This document shows, one piece after another, positions 34,009-43,085 of a stretch of DNA of 64,000 nt (position 1 is the stretch's first letter; each line of letters starts with the position of its first letter). A program made the translations under genes and the position numbers. A model generated the notes under the pieces. It was not told the DNA's origin. It made no database searches and saw only the letters and a program-made list of their open reading frames with translations. This stretch comes from an uncultured Candidatus Melainabacteria bacterium (GTDB lineage: Bacteria; Cyanobacteriota; Vampirovibrionia; Gastranaerophilales; Gastranaerophilaceae): positions 124,001 through 188,000 of the forward strand of contig CAKVIG010000002.1 of assembly GCA_934754515.1 (NCBI GenBank), given 5' to 3'.

Positions 34009-34610
34009 TAAGCCTCCTTCTCAGCTTCCTTTGCAATCTTTTCTTGCAATAAAACTTCAATTTCTTTAGAAAGTTCAGGTTCATCAAGAATTTTTTCAAC
34101 ATCAAGACTTGGAAGATTATTTTTCTTTAAAACTTCCTCTGCTTCAAAACGATTTATAACGTGGTCAATAAATAAAACACCGTCTAAATGGTCGAATTCA
34201 TGCTGAATAGCTCTAGCTAAAAGAGTTCCGTCTTTTGCTTCTAAGACAAAAGAGCGACCGTTTCTATCCATAGCCTTAACCATAACGTTTGCGTATCTTT
34301 TAACATCGGTAAACGCTTCAGGAAAACTCAAACATCCTTCGTGACTGATTACGGCACCTGATTTTTTAATAATTTTCGGATTAATAAAAACCATCGGATT
34401 TAACGGTTCGTTGCCCGTAGAAGCATCAATTACAAACACTCTGTAATTTTCACCGATTTGCGGTGCAGCAAGCCCAACACCGTTTTGAGCATACATTGTA
34501 TCTAATAAATCTTCTACTAAGACTTTGATTTTTTGTGAAACTTTATGAACTTCCTTAGATGGCTGTCTTAAAGAAGGTGTACCATATTTAACAACTTTTT
34601 TTACTGACAT
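34008..34610 (-). CDS. def: Peptide deformylase
   Basis: Metal enzyme removing the N-formyl group from nascent proteins. The 200-residue protein has motif 1 GVGLAAPQIG (44-53), motif 2 EGCLSFP (91-97) and motif 3 QHEFDHLDG (136-144). Start chosen at 34610 after AAAGGGAATTAAT; the longer frame adds a non-conserved hydrophobic stretch. Confidence 0.96.
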   Translation of the reverse strand: MSVKKVVKYGTPSLRQPSKEVHKVSQKIKVLVEDLLDTMYAQNGVGLAAPQIGENYRVFVIDASTGNEPLNPMVFINPKIIKKSGAVISHEGCLSFPEAFTDVKRYANVMVKAMDRNGRSFVLEAKDGTLLARAIQHEFDHLDGVLFIDHVINRFEAEEVLKKNNLPSLDVEKILDEPELSKEIEVLLQEKIAKEAEKEA

Positions 34611-34691
34611 ATTAATTCCCTTTTTTCTATATTTTAGCATAAAAGGAACGAAAAAAAATAAATCCAAATAGAACGTAAAAATTTTAAACTA

Positions 34692-36152
34692 TTACTTTTT
34701 AAAACTCCACAAATCTTTTTGGAACAAAACCAAAAACGGAATTAATTCTAAACGACCTACATACATATCTACAATTAAAATTATTTTAGAAACAGCATGC
34801 AATGGGTCAAAGCTTTGTAAAGGTCCAAGCAAACCAAATCCGGGGCCTATGTTACCGACAGCACTTACTGCACCGGTAATTGCAACAACGGTATTTTTTT
34901 CAATCAGACCGAGCAAGAATGCTGAAACCACCAAAAACGCAATATAAAAGAATACAAACATCAAAGTTTGATACAAAATTTCCTTCGGAACAGAATATCT
35001 GCCGACTTTGATATCAACAATCGCTTTTGGATGTAAAATCTTCATCATTTCGGATTTCATAATCTTATACACGAGCATCCATCTCATAACTTTCAAGCCG
35101 CCACCGGCTGAACTTGCGCAACTTCCGAACATCATTGTTGCAAATAAAAGAACTTTACTTGCATAATCCCAGTTTGCAAAATCTACACTACAAAAACCGG
35201 TAGAAGAAATTATTGACGCAACGTTAAAAAATGCGTGGCTTAAAGAATCCCACAAATTATAATGCATATTGCCAAACAACGAACAACTCAATGCAAGCGC
35301 AATCAGCATTACAAAACTAAAATAAACTTTAAATTCTTCGTTTCTAAAAAGCACAAGCGGATTGAGTTTCACCCAAGCTCGGTATTGTAAATTATAACTT
35401 ACACCTGCAAAAAACATAAAGAAAGTAATAACTGATAAAATAGCTCTATTGAAACCAACCAAGCTATTCGCATTTGGAGAAAGTCCTCCACCGGAAACAG
35501 AGGCTAACGCATCACAAACCGCTTCAAACCCACTCATGCCGGTAAACTTTAAAAGCAGAATTTCTAAAATTGTTAATCCGGCATAAACCTTCCACAAAGC
35601 AGCCGCTGTATTTTTTATTCGAGGAGTGAATTTATCCTCAGTAGGCCCAGGCGCTTCTGCAAAAAACAATTGTCTGCCCGCTATCGCAAATTGTGGCAAA
35701 ATCGCAATAAACAAGACGATAATTCCCATACCGCCAAGCCACTGAGTTAACGAACGCCAAAAGAAAAGCGTTTTAGGATAATCGAACGTTGTTAAAATCG
35801 TTGCACCGGTTGTTGTAATGCCGGAAGTTGCTTCAAACAAAGCATTCAAAGGGCTTATTCCAAAAAATAAATAAGGAATTGCAGCCAATAAACCCGCAAA
35901 CAACCAAGAAAATGTTACAACGCAAAGCCCTTCCGATTTTTTAATATCGTTAATGGATTTTATGTTTTCAGTTCCTTTAACAATTTTTCTTAGAGTTACT
36001 GATATAAAAAACGCCGTTGCACAAGCAATTAAAAATGGTAAAACTGCAGTGTATTCACGATAAAAAAGTGCTACCGCAATCGGTACAAGCAAAACAATGC
36101 TGAAATACATTATGCTGAGGCTGAAAGAGTATGCTAAATAAGTTAATCTCAT
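34692..36152 (-). CDS. trkH: TrkH/KtrB-family potassium uptake channel subunit
   Basis: A 486-residue membrane protein. Four P-loop repeats show the selectivity-filter type GITTTGATIL, VSGGGLSPNAN, ISSTGFCSVDF and VGNIGPGFG. The gene's start overlaps the trkA stop by 4 bases (ATGA), so the channel and its regulator are made together. Acts in K+ homeostasis at the inner membrane. Confidence 0.94.
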   Translation of the reverse strand: MRLTYLAYSFSLSIMYFSIVLLVPIAVALFYREYTAVLPFLIACATAFFISVTLRKIVKGTENIKSINDIKKSEGLCVVTFSWLFAGLLAAIPYLFFGISPLNALFEATSGITTTGATILTTFDYPKTLFFWRSLTQWLGGMGIIVLFIAILPQFAIAGRQLFFAEAPGPTEDKFTPRIKNTAAALWKVYAGLTILEILLLKFTGMSGFEAVCDALASVSGGGLSPNANSLVGFNRAILSVITFFMFFAGVSYNLQYRAWVKLNPLVLFRNEEFKVYFSFVMLIALALSCSLFGNMHYNLWDSLSHAFFNVASIISSTGFCSVDFANWDYASKVLLFATMMFGSCASSAGGGLKVMRWMLVYKIMKSEMMKILHPKAIVDIKVGRYSVPKEILYQTLMFVFFYIAFLVVSAFLLGLIEKNTVVAITGAVSAVGNIGPGFGLLGPLQSFDPLHAVSKIILIVDMYVGRLELIPFLVLFQKDLWSFKK

Positions 36153-37492
36153 TTAATTTCCTCGAAAAATTCCCTTATAACAGGCGCATTTTCACTTGTT
36201 GTAAATATAATCAAATTATCACCACTCATAACCTGTGTTGTACCGTTTGGAATGATAATTCTTTTGCGACGCTGAATAACACCGACAATCGCCTTAACAG
36301 GCAATCTTAATTCCATAATTTTTTTGGTTTCATAATGTTCAGGAATTTCGATAACCAAAACTTCGCCTTTGCCTTGTTCTACAGTCGCCAAAATGCCGAT
36401 ATTTGTTTCTTTTACATTATTCTTAATTTCATTTAGCGCAGCGGTTTTTGATGAAATTGCAATATCAATTCCAACTTTTTCAAACAACGCTACGTTTGTA
36501 CTCTTTGAAACTCTTGAAATTACACGACCTGCGCCCATGTGCTTAACAAGAAGTGAACACAATAAATTCTTTTCATCATTGTTTGTAACACTTACAACAA
36601 CATCCGCATCAGAAATTTCTTCTTCATTCAAAAGCTCAATGTCCGTTCCGTCACCATTTATTACAAGCGTATTTTCAAGTTCCTGCGCTAAAAATCTGCA
36701 ACGTTCTTCATCTTTTTCAACTATTTTGATATTAAGTTTCAATGCTTCCAAACTTTTTGCCAATTTTAAGCCAACATTTCCGCCACCGATAATTGCAACG
36801 GTTTTTACAAATTCTTTTTCATGGAAAAATTTACCCGCTAAAATATCCAAAGAATGAGAAAGCCCCATGAATATGACTTTATCGTCCTCATGAAGCACCG
36901 TTTCACCATTCGGTATAAATAATTCACTATCTCTTGTAATTCCAACAATAACAGTATCTTTTGGAAACTCACAATTTCTAATCATACTATTGACTAATAT
37001 TGAGTTTTCGGCAATTTTATATTCCAATAGCCTTGCGCGTCCGTCTGCAAAGTTTTCAACATCTAAAGCCTTAGCAACAGTAATGATTCTAAAGATTTCT
37101 TGCGTCATGAGTTCTTCCGGCCAAATAATGTTGTCGATGTAGAAATCACAGTTATATTCTGCATCTTTTGCCAAGCCCAAAGAAGACTTGTATTCTTCTT
37201 TACGTACAAAACACATTGTACGGACGGTGCTTATTCTTTTTGCAGTTAAACAAGCAACTATATTCAACTCATCAGACGCTGTGCAGGCAATAAATACGTC
37301 TGCATCTTTGATGTTGGCTTGTTTAAGAATTTCGATATTTGATGCGTTACCAGAAATAAAACCAACATCAAGCTTGTTAAACGCGTCGACTTTAAATCTT
37401 TCATCATCAATTACCGTGATATCGTTATCTGTATAAAACTCTGTTGCAATCATTGAACCGAGTTCATTTGCACCGAAAATTATAATCTTCAT
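36149..37492 (-). CDS. trkA: TrkA potassium channel regulatory subunit
   Basis: Cytoplasmic gating ring protein with two RCK modules: MKIIIFGANELGSMIATEFY at the N-terminus and a second NAD-type site AIIGGGNVGLKLAKSLE in the middle, each followed by a TrkA-C domain. About 447 residues. The start is set at the MKIIIFGA methionine (37492), as in other TrkA proteins; an upstream in-frame ATG exists at 37531. Confidence 0.93.
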   Translation of the reverse strand: MKIIIFGANELGSMIATEFYTDNDITVIDDERFKVDAFNKLDVGFISGNASNIEILKQANIKDADVFIACTASDELNIVACLTAKRISTVRTMCFVRKEEYKSSLGLAKDAEYNCDFYIDNIIWPEELMTQEIFRIITVAKALDVENFADGRARLLEYKIAENSILVNSMIRNCEFPKDTVIVGITRDSELFIPNGETVLHEDDKVIFMGLSHSLDILAGKFFHEKEFVKTVAIIGGGNVGLKLAKSLEALKLNIKIVEKDEERCRFLAQELENTLVINGDGTDIELLNEEEISDADVVVSVTNNDEKNLLCSLLVKHMGAGRVISRVSKSTNVALFEKVGIDIAISSKTAALNEIKNNVKETNIGILATVEQGKGEVLVIEIPEHYETKKIMELRLPVKAIVGVIQRRKRIIIPNGTTQVMSGDNLIIFTTSENAPVIREFFEEIK

Positions 37493-37531
37493 AGGATTAT
37501 TTAACGCCAAATGCAGAGTAAAGTCAAACAT

Positions 37532-37870
37532 TGCAATATAATAGCTTTTATTACTAATAAAAATCTCTTTTGATACAAACTTCTTCCCTTGTTAGGCATT
37601 ACTGTCCAAGATAAATTTTAGAAAAATCTCTAAAATAGAATTAAAAACTTTTTTCTTTTTATATCGCAACAAAAAAGAAAAAAGTAAGAACTATTTTGTA
37701 ATAAAAATTTAAATTAACAAGTTCTAGTCATTCCCTCTCCTTACAGGAGAGGTATAGATTATTCTTTTAACTTTGCTCTCTCCCGCAGCATCCATTCAGT
37801 GGGAGAGATGTCACGAGAGTGACAGAGAGGGAAAGGGTGAGGTGTTTTCCCGTAAGGGTTAAATCATATT
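37532..37870. repeat. Repeat-filled spacer, GGAGAGGG family
   Basis: Contains an ACTGTCCAAGATAAATTTTA word and an inverted pair of AAAAAGTTTTTTCTTT-like arms. A degenerate CCCTCTCCTTACAGGAGAGG box and a GGGTGAGGTGTTTT end follow. No gene. Confidence 0.6.
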
Positions 37871-37879
37871 AAAAGATAG

Positions 37880-38075
37880 TTTTTCAATGTCCTTTTCTTT
37901 CTCTTTTGTTGCGAAGGTAAAGAGAAAGAAAAGGACCAAAAGAAAGAGAAAACACGCTACCGTTTCCTACGCTCTTACGAGCGTGGCTCAAAGGGATGAT
38001 TAGCAAGCAGAGCTTGCACTCTTTCGCTCACTATCGCAGCTAATCGCTGCACGTTCGCGGCGCGAATGTCGTTCG
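37880..38075 (-). repeat. GAACGACATTCGCGCC-family repeat, inverted copy
   Basis: Complement of the blocks at 21829 and 48389: GTCCTTTTCTTTCTCTTTTG arms, AACACGCTACCGTTTCCTAC, CAAGCAGAGCTTGCAC, GGCGCGAATGTCGTTC. Confidence 0.7.
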
Positions 38076-38076
38076 T

Positions 38077-38124
38077 GTTATGGATTGTCAAGTAAATCAT
38101 AAGATTTACTTGACAATCCATAAC
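38077..38124 (+). promoter_or_regulatory. Perfect 22-bp inverted repeat upstream of pheS
   Basis: Two 22-base arms with a 4-base ATAA loop; the right arm includes ACTTGACAATCCATAAC. It lies 53 bases before the pheS start. No T run follows, so a simple terminator is unlikely; it may be an operator, a leader hairpin or an insertion scar. The TTGACA in its right arm could act as a -35 element. Confidence 0.55.
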
Positions 38125-38176
38125 AACTTTACAATTCACCCCCTCTGCGATATCATTTTTAGTAAGGAGAAATAGT

Positions 38177-39211
38177 ATGAAAGAACAGTTGGAAAATATT
38201 TACAATTCAGCAAAAGCTGATATCGACAAAGCTCAATCTATCAGTGATATTGATGAAATCAGATTGAAATACTTAAGCCGCAAGGGTGAATTCAATTCAA
38301 TCAAAAAAGGTTTGAAAGATTTGTCTGACGAAGACAAACGCGTAGTTGGTGCTTTGGCAAACCAAATTACTCAAGATTTAGAAGGGCTTTTGAAAGATAA
38401 ACACGATACTTTCTATCAAAAAGAACTTAATGAAAAATTGCAAAAGGATAGAATTGATATTACTTTGAGTGGTAAATATATTCCACAAGGAAAAGTTCAC
38501 CCGCTAACTTCTACAACAAATGAAATCGTAACGATTTTCCAAAATCTTGGTTTCTCAGTAGTAGCACCAAACTTATCTCCTGAGGTTGAAACAGAATACT
38601 ACAACTTTGATATGTTGAACGTTCCAAAAGACCACCCTGCAAGAGATGTACAAGATACATTCTACGTTAAAGGAATGGATGGCGTTGTTTTGAGAAGCCA
38701 AACTTCTGGTGCTCAAATTCACGTTATGGAAAAACAAAAACCGCCAATCAAAGTGATTTCTCCGGGTAGAGTTTACAGAAACGAAAACATCAACGCTCGT
38801 AAGAATAATTTCTTCCACCAAATCGAAGGATTGTATGTTGATAAAGATATCACATTCGGCGATTTAAAAGGTGTATTGAACGAATTTATCAGATTATATT
38901 TTGGTTCTGCTCGTCCAACTCGTTTCAGAAGCAGTTTCTTCCCATTTACAGAACCTTCTGCAGAAGTTGACGTTCAATGTATTATGTGCCAAGGCAAAGG
39001 CTGTCGTACTTGCAGTGGAACAGGCTGGTTGGAAGTTCTAGGCTGCGGCATGGTTGATGCTAACGTTTTAAGAGGCGTTGGAATTGACCCTGATGTTTAT
39101 TCAGGTTTTGCATTTGGTATGGGCGTAGAAAGACTAGCAATGCTTAAATATGCAATTGATGATATCAGATTGTTCTTCAATAACGATAAGAGATTCTTAG
39201 AACAATTCTAA
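38177..39211 (+). CDS. pheS: Phenylalanyl-tRNA synthetase alpha subunit
   Basis: Class II synthetase catalytic subunit, 344 residues. N-terminal coiled coil, motif 2 GRVYRNENINARKNNFFHQIEG, and motif 3 GFAFGMGVERLAMLKY. pheT is not downstream, so the two subunits are encoded apart. AAGGAGAAATAGT precedes the ATG; own terminator follows. Confidence 0.97.
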   Translation: MKEQLENIYNSAKADIDKAQSISDIDEIRLKYLSRKGEFNSIKKGLKDLSDEDKRVVGALANQITQDLEGLLKDKHDTFYQKELNEKLQKDRIDITLSGKYIPQGKVHPLTSTTNEIVTIFQNLGFSVVAPNLSPEVETEYYNFDMLNVPKDHPARDVQDTFYVKGMDGVVLRSQTSGAQIHVMEKQKPPIKVISPGRVYRNENINARKNNFFHQIEGLYVDKDITFGDLKGVLNEFIRLYFGSARPTRFRSSFFPFTEPSAEVDVQCIMCQGKGCRTCSGTGWLEVLGCGMVDANVLRGVGIDPDVYSGFAFGMGVERLAMLKYAIDDIRLFFNNDKRFLEQF

Positions 39212-39234
39212 TTAATAAAACATTATAAAAATAC

Positions 39235-39270
39235 GAAAATAGAGTGGTTTTTGAACCGCTCTATTTTCGT
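39235..39270. terminator. Terminator between convergent pheS and sdaAA
   Basis: AAAATAGAGTGGTTTT / GAACCGCTCTATTTTC hairpin. Confidence 0.85.
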
Positions 39271-39288
39271 TTATGTCTTTCTTAATTA

Positions 39289-40164
39289 TTATTTATTAAA
39301 TAATTTTTCCTCAAGTTCTAATGCAGTTTTAGTTTTCGCTAAACCGCCTTGAGAAGTTTCTTTTAAAACAGGTGACATCAATTGACCTGTGATTTTAAGT
39401 GTATCCACAATTTCATCCATCGGAATTTTACTTTCAACTCCACACAAAGCCAACTCTGCTCCTGTTACGGCATGAACTGCTAGAAACGCATTTCTTTTTA
39501 TACATGGAACTTCCACCAAACCGCAAACAGGGTCGCAAGTTAAACCCAAAATATTTTTCAGAGCCAATGCGCTTGCATTAATTATTTCATCAACATTACC
39601 GCCAAGCATTTGCGCCAAAGCTCCTGCCGCCATAGCAGAGGCTACACCGCATTCTGCCTGACAACCTGCTACAGCTCCTGCTAATTGAACTTTATTGGAA
39701 ACCAAAAGCCCAACCATGCCGGCAGTTAACAAACCGTTAATCTGCTCAGCCTCTGAAATATTATGTTCTTCTGCAACTGCAACAATCACAGCAGGTACAA
39801 TTCCACACGAACCCGCTGTCGGACATGCAACAATTCTTCCCATTCGCAAATTTTCTTCTGCTGTAGCAATCGCGTAAGTTATAATTTTTTCAAAAGTTTT
39901 ACCGAATAACGCTCCACGTTTTTTAAAGTTTTCAACAAGCTTTTCGCAATCATCACCGCACCAATCACTAATAGATTTTTCGGTTGATTTTAGACCGTTA
40001 CGAATTGCACCTTTCATCGCAACCAAATCTTCTAAAACTTTTAATCTTACGACATCAACAATTTCACCCAACAAAACTGATTCATTTTCTTGAGCAATTT
40101 CAAAAATTGTCTTATTTTGTTTTTCGCAAGTTTCTTTTAATTCTGAAAACGATAAAATTGTCAT
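39289..40164 (-). CDS. sdaAA: L-serine dehydratase, alpha subunit (Fe-S)
   Basis: Deaminates serine to pyruvate. The 291-residue catalytic subunit has cysteines for the 4Fe-4S cluster in CPTAGSCGIVPAV, GCQAECGVASAMAAGA and CDPVCGLVEVPCIKRNA. It starts on the last base of sdaAB, so the two are coupled. Oxygen-sensitive, as expected in an anaerobe. Confidence 0.95.
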   Translation of the reverse strand: MTILSFSELKETCEKQNKTIFEIAQENESVLLGEIVDVVRLKVLEDLVAMKGAIRNGLKSTEKSISDWCGDDCEKLVENFKKRGALFGKTFEKIITYAIATAEENLRMGRIVACPTAGSCGIVPAVIVAVAEEHNISEAEQINGLLTAGMVGLLVSNKVQLAGAVAGCQAECGVASAMAAGALAQMLGGNVDEIINASALALKNILGLTCDPVCGLVEVPCIKRNAFLAVHAVTGAELALCGVESKIPMDEIVDTLKITGQLMSPVLKETSQGGLAKTKTALELEEKLFNK

Positions 40165-40817
40165 TATTTTAATTTCCTAATATTTGTCACAAAAAATACG
40201 TCTTTTATTTGTTTAACCTTATCTACTACATCATCTCCGACAGGAATATCAAGTGCCAAATACATTGAAGCAGTTCCGCCTTTAGAACTTCTGTCACAAT
40301 GAAGGGATGCAATATTAACTTTTTGTTTCTGGATAATATCACTAACCTGAGAAATCATTCCGGGAACATCTTTATACATAAGCAAAAGTGTATCATAGGA
40401 ACCGTCAATATTTGCAGAAAATCCGTTTATATTATTAATTCTAATTTCTCCGGCACCAACAGAATCTCCCGAAACTGTCATTTTGTCATCAAAAGTTATA
40501 TCTACGGAATTTGGGTGACGCGATATGTCTTCTCTATATTCATAAGAATATTCAATATTTTCAACAATATCAAAAATATTTTTAATACAAATTTCGTCAA
40601 CCGAATAGCCTAAAACTCCGGCTAGCAAACCTTTATCAGTTCCGTGACCAAAACCTGTTTTGGCAAAAGAATTGTAAAGAACAAATTTAACTTTTTTGAA
40701 TTCATTCTTATAAATATTTCGCGCCATTAAACCGAGCCTAACAGCACCTGCAGTATGTGAACTGGATGGGCCAACCATAATTGGAGATATTACCGAAAAA
40801 AGAGATTTTTGTTCCAT
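40164..40817 (-). CDS. sdaAB: L-serine dehydratase, beta subunit
   Basis: A 217-residue partner with the SDH-beta motif SVISPIMVGPSSSHTAGAVRLG and a C-terminal ACT domain (YKDVPGMISQVSDIIQKQKVNIA) that likely senses serine. Follows the response-regulator gene by 2 bases. Confidence 0.94.
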   Translation of the reverse strand: MEQKSLFSVISPIMVGPSSSHTAGAVRLGLMARNIYKNEFKKVKFVLYNSFAKTGFGHGTDKGLLAGVLGYSVDEICIKNIFDIVENIEYSYEYREDISRHPNSVDITFDDKMTVSGDSVGAGEIRINNINGFSANIDGSYDTLLLMYKDVPGMISQVSDIIQKQKVNIASLHCDRSSKGGTASMYLALDIPVGDDVVDKVKQIKDVFFVTNIRKLK

Positions 40818-40819
40818 TT

Positions 40820-41431
40820 CTAAAAATCATCCTCATCTTCTTTGCCGACATTAATATAACCATCCATTATATTGCAGAGTGAATTTTGCCAGTCACTGTT
40901 TTTTTCCAAAAAGAAATCTGCACCTCTTGCGCGACATTGTTGTTCTATTTCTTTTCTTGGAGAAGCTGTAATTACACCAATAACCGTTTTCTTCCCATAA
41001 GAAGCTGCCAATTTTTTCAATTCCGTCAAAAGAATAAAACCTTCACGCTCTGTCGGAATAAACAAATCCATTACTACGTATTCGTACTTACGTTTTTTAA
41101 ACTTATTAACTGCATCATATATTTCTTGTGAACAGTCTACATCATAATCAAATCTTGATAATAATACCTTTAATTGATAAGTGATAACACCCAAATCATC
41201 TACAACCAATATTGCAGGGCCTGCTGATTCTGCATCCTGTTCTTCCATACTATTACTCAATGCTCTGCTCATAATCGGTTTTTTAGCATTTTCATTAAGT
41301 TCTTTAAGTGTATCCACAATATTAATCAGTTGTTTTTTTAAATCAAGCAGTTCAATATTTTTAGGTGGTTTTGAATTTGTAATATTATAAAATAAATTCA
41401 AAAATTCATCATCAAGTTCAACGTTTGGCAT
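40820..41431 (-). CDS. Response regulator with N-terminal helical extension
   Basis: About 203 residues. The first ~75 are helical and unassigned; the rest is a receiver domain: ILVVDDLGVITYQLK (acidic pair), phospho-acceptor in YVVMDLFIPTE, GVITAS, and FFLEKNS with the conserved lysine. No output domain, so it acts through a partner, perhaps a chemotaxis/motility or stand-alone switch. It lies 2 bases before sdaAB in one unit, an unusual pairing. Start set after TAGGAGTGAAT. Confidence 0.82.
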   Translation of the reverse strand: MPNVELDDEFLNLFYNITNSKPPKNIELLDLKKQLINIVDTLKELNENAKKPIMSRALSNSMEEQDAESAGPAILVVDDLGVITYQLKVLLSRFDYDVDCSQEIYDAVNKFKKRKYEYVVMDLFIPTEREGFILLTELKKLAASYGKKTVIGVITASPRKEIEQQCRARGADFFLEKNSDWQNSLCNIMDGYINVGKEDEDDF

Positions 41432-41516
41432 ATTCACTCCTACTTATATGCCTAAAATTATATCATATTGTGCTATAAAAAGTAAGTCATTTGTTTAGTT
41501 GAAAAATACAAGCAAC

Positions 41517-41547
41517 AAAAAAGCGGCTTAAAAAGCCGCTTTTTTGT
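41517..41547. terminator. Terminator after the rubrerythrin gene
   Basis: AAAAAAGCGGCTT / AAGCCGCTTTTTTG hairpin; on the minus strand it ends the rubrerythrin transcript. Confidence 0.88.
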
Positions 41548-41561
41548 TATAAACAAATTTA

Positions 41562-42107
41562 TTAATCAGCAAAATATCTAGCTAACAAGCCATCAAAACC
41601 ACGGCCGTGACGAGCTTCATCTTTAGCCATTTCGTGAACTGTATCATGAACAGCATCCAAACCTAGTTCTTTAGCGCGTTTTGCTAATTGCAATTTACCG
41701 TCACAAGCACCAAATTCTGCTTCCGCTCTAAGTTCCAGATTTTTTCTTGTAGAAGAAGTTACTACTTCGCCTAACAATTCCGCAAATCTTGAAGCGTGAT
41801 CAGCTTCTTCAAAAGCATATCTTTTGTATGCCTCTGCGATTTCAGGATAACCTTCTCTATCAGCTTGTCTTGCCATTGCAAGATACATACCGACTTCTGT
41901 ACATTCACCAACAAAGTTAGCTCTCAAACCTTCAAGAATTTGAGGATCTACATCTTTTGCAACACCAACTCTGTGTTCATCAGCATAATTTTTATTACCG
42001 TCTTCCATTTTTACGAAAACTTCTCTAACAGCTCCGCAAACAGGACATTTTTCAGGAGCTTCACCTTCTACAGTGTAACCACAAACTGAACATACGTATT
42101 TTGCCAT
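41562..42107 (-). CDS. Reverse rubrerythrin
   Basis: A 181-residue peroxide-reducing protein in which the rubredoxin module comes first (C6, C9, C21, C24 in CSVC...CPVC), followed by a ferritin-like di-iron four-helix domain (ECTEVGMYLAMARQA, AFEEADHASRFAEL, RAEAEFGACD, DEARHGRGFDGLLARYF). The domain order is opposite to classic rubrerythrin and is typical of anaerobes, where it removes hydrogen peroxide and oxygen. A palindromic box overlapping the promoter suggests peroxide or iron control. Confidence 0.94.
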   Translation of the reverse strand: MAKYVCSVCGYTVEGEAPEKCPVCGAVREVFVKMEDGNKNYADEHRVGVAKDVDPQILEGLRANFVGECTEVGMYLAMARQADREGYPEIAEAYKRYAFEEADHASRFAELLGEVVTSSTRKNLELRAEAEFGACDGKLQLAKRAKELGLDAVHDTVHEMAKDEARHGRGFDGLLARYFAD

Positions 42108-42147
42108 AATTTATTTCCTTTCTTATTTAACCTTGTCAACAAAATTG

Positions 42148-42176
42148 ATTATAGCATGTATGATTAAGGCATTCAA
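42148..42176 (-). promoter_or_regulatory. Promoter of the rubrerythrin gene
   Basis: Minus strand: -35 TTGAAT, 17-base spacer, extended -10 TGCTATAAT. Ends 41 bases before the start codon. Confidence 0.75.
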
Positions 42177-42188
42177 TTGTAATTACAA
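42177..42188 (-). promoter_or_regulatory. PerR/Fur-like operator candidate
   Basis: Perfect 12-bp palindrome TTGTAATTACAA abutting the -35. It resembles the TTATAATnATTATAA core bound by PerR. A Fur-family site is inferred, not shown; the DtxR-like protein at 12306 is another possible binder. Confidence 0.45.
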
Positions 42189-42324
42189 CATTTTTGATAT
42201 CATTTTTCTTTGTTAAAAATCATCCACTTTTTTCCGCTAAGAACTGAATTTGCTTAATTACATTTTCTTTTGTCTTTATCAACTAACACATTATATAATT
42301 AAATCTCTGCACTTTTTTATTTGC

Positions 42325-42515
42325 CTTACGGCTCAAACCCTCACCCGAATTTCTAAGTTTTGAGTCTTTTAGAAAATAAAGTTATCAAAAAGCTGGATTT
42401 TTCGGTTCTAATCGAACCTCAAAATGACGCGAAATGCGTTTATTTGGTGCTAAGCTTGCAAACTTTACGTCATCCTGAACCCGATTAGGGTGAAGGATCC
42501 AGCTTTTTAGTAACT
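42325..42515. repeat. CTCACCCGAATTTC repeat and AAAAAGCTGGAT-bounded element
   Basis: ACGGCTCAAACCCTCACCCG at 42329 matches the inverse of 21690-21731. Then 42392-42510 is bounded by AAAAAGCTGGAT and ATCCAGCTTTTT, with GGTTCTAATCGAACC and CCCGATTAGGG boxes inside. No ORF. Confidence 0.65.
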
Positions 42516-42572
42516 CCTTTATTTAATCAATACCCACCCGCATTCGTAACTTTCGCACAGCTCAAGAACGAT

Positions 42573-42625
42573 TTTAGGTCATTCCCTCTCCGAGGGAGAG
42601 GGTTAGTGAGAGGGGAGGAACATGC
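42573..42625. repeat. GGAGAGGG-family half element
   Basis: GATTTTAGGTCATTCCCTCT followed by CCGAGGGAGAGGGTTAG. A GGGTGGGAAAAACGTGAGCG box similar to 15740 follows near 42703. Confidence 0.55.
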
Positions 42626-42922
42626 GACAAAGCAATCCGTTAATAATTTGTTTGTATATTAAAAAACAAACAATTGTTAAGAAACATAAAGCTAGCTAGT
42701 AGGGTGGGAAAAACGTGAGCGATTCCCACCTTTTTTAAGTTTTTGGTGCAAAAATTTGCACCCTACAATTTTAAAAATTTTCATGCGGTCAAGATTGAAC
42801 GTATTTTACAAAAAACCGCCCTTGTTAGGGAGGTCGCAGATGTTGGCGAGGCGGTGCCGAGCCGTACAGATGCAGATGGGTATTTCAAATGAAAAGTGGA
42901 AAATTGAAAATTATTTTTGAGA

Positions 42923-43070
42923 AAGATAATAATACCCTCTCCCGTCCTCCGGACACCCTCCCCCGAGGGAGGGAACTAAAGTCGTTTAATTAACACGTAT
43001 AGCCCCCTCCCCTTTTTTGCATTTTCCATGGGGAGGGTGTCCGGAGGACGGGAGAGGGTATTATTATCTT
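42923..43070. repeat. 148-bp MITE-like element with perfect 41-bp inverted ends
   Basis: The 41-base arms (42923-42963 and 43030-43070) are exact inverted repeats, starting AAGATAATAATACCCTCTCC and ending GGAGAGGGTATTATTATCTT. The 66-base centre carries AACTAAAGTCGTTTAATTAA. No ORF. Its ends match those of the element at 11919-12050. Confidence 0.92.
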
Positions 43071-43085
43071 TATATATTCCTTTAC

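Noticed and set aside
36369..36857. 162-residue frame antisense to trkA
   Set aside because: Serine/phenylalanine-rich shadow of the real gene on the other strand, without ribosome site.
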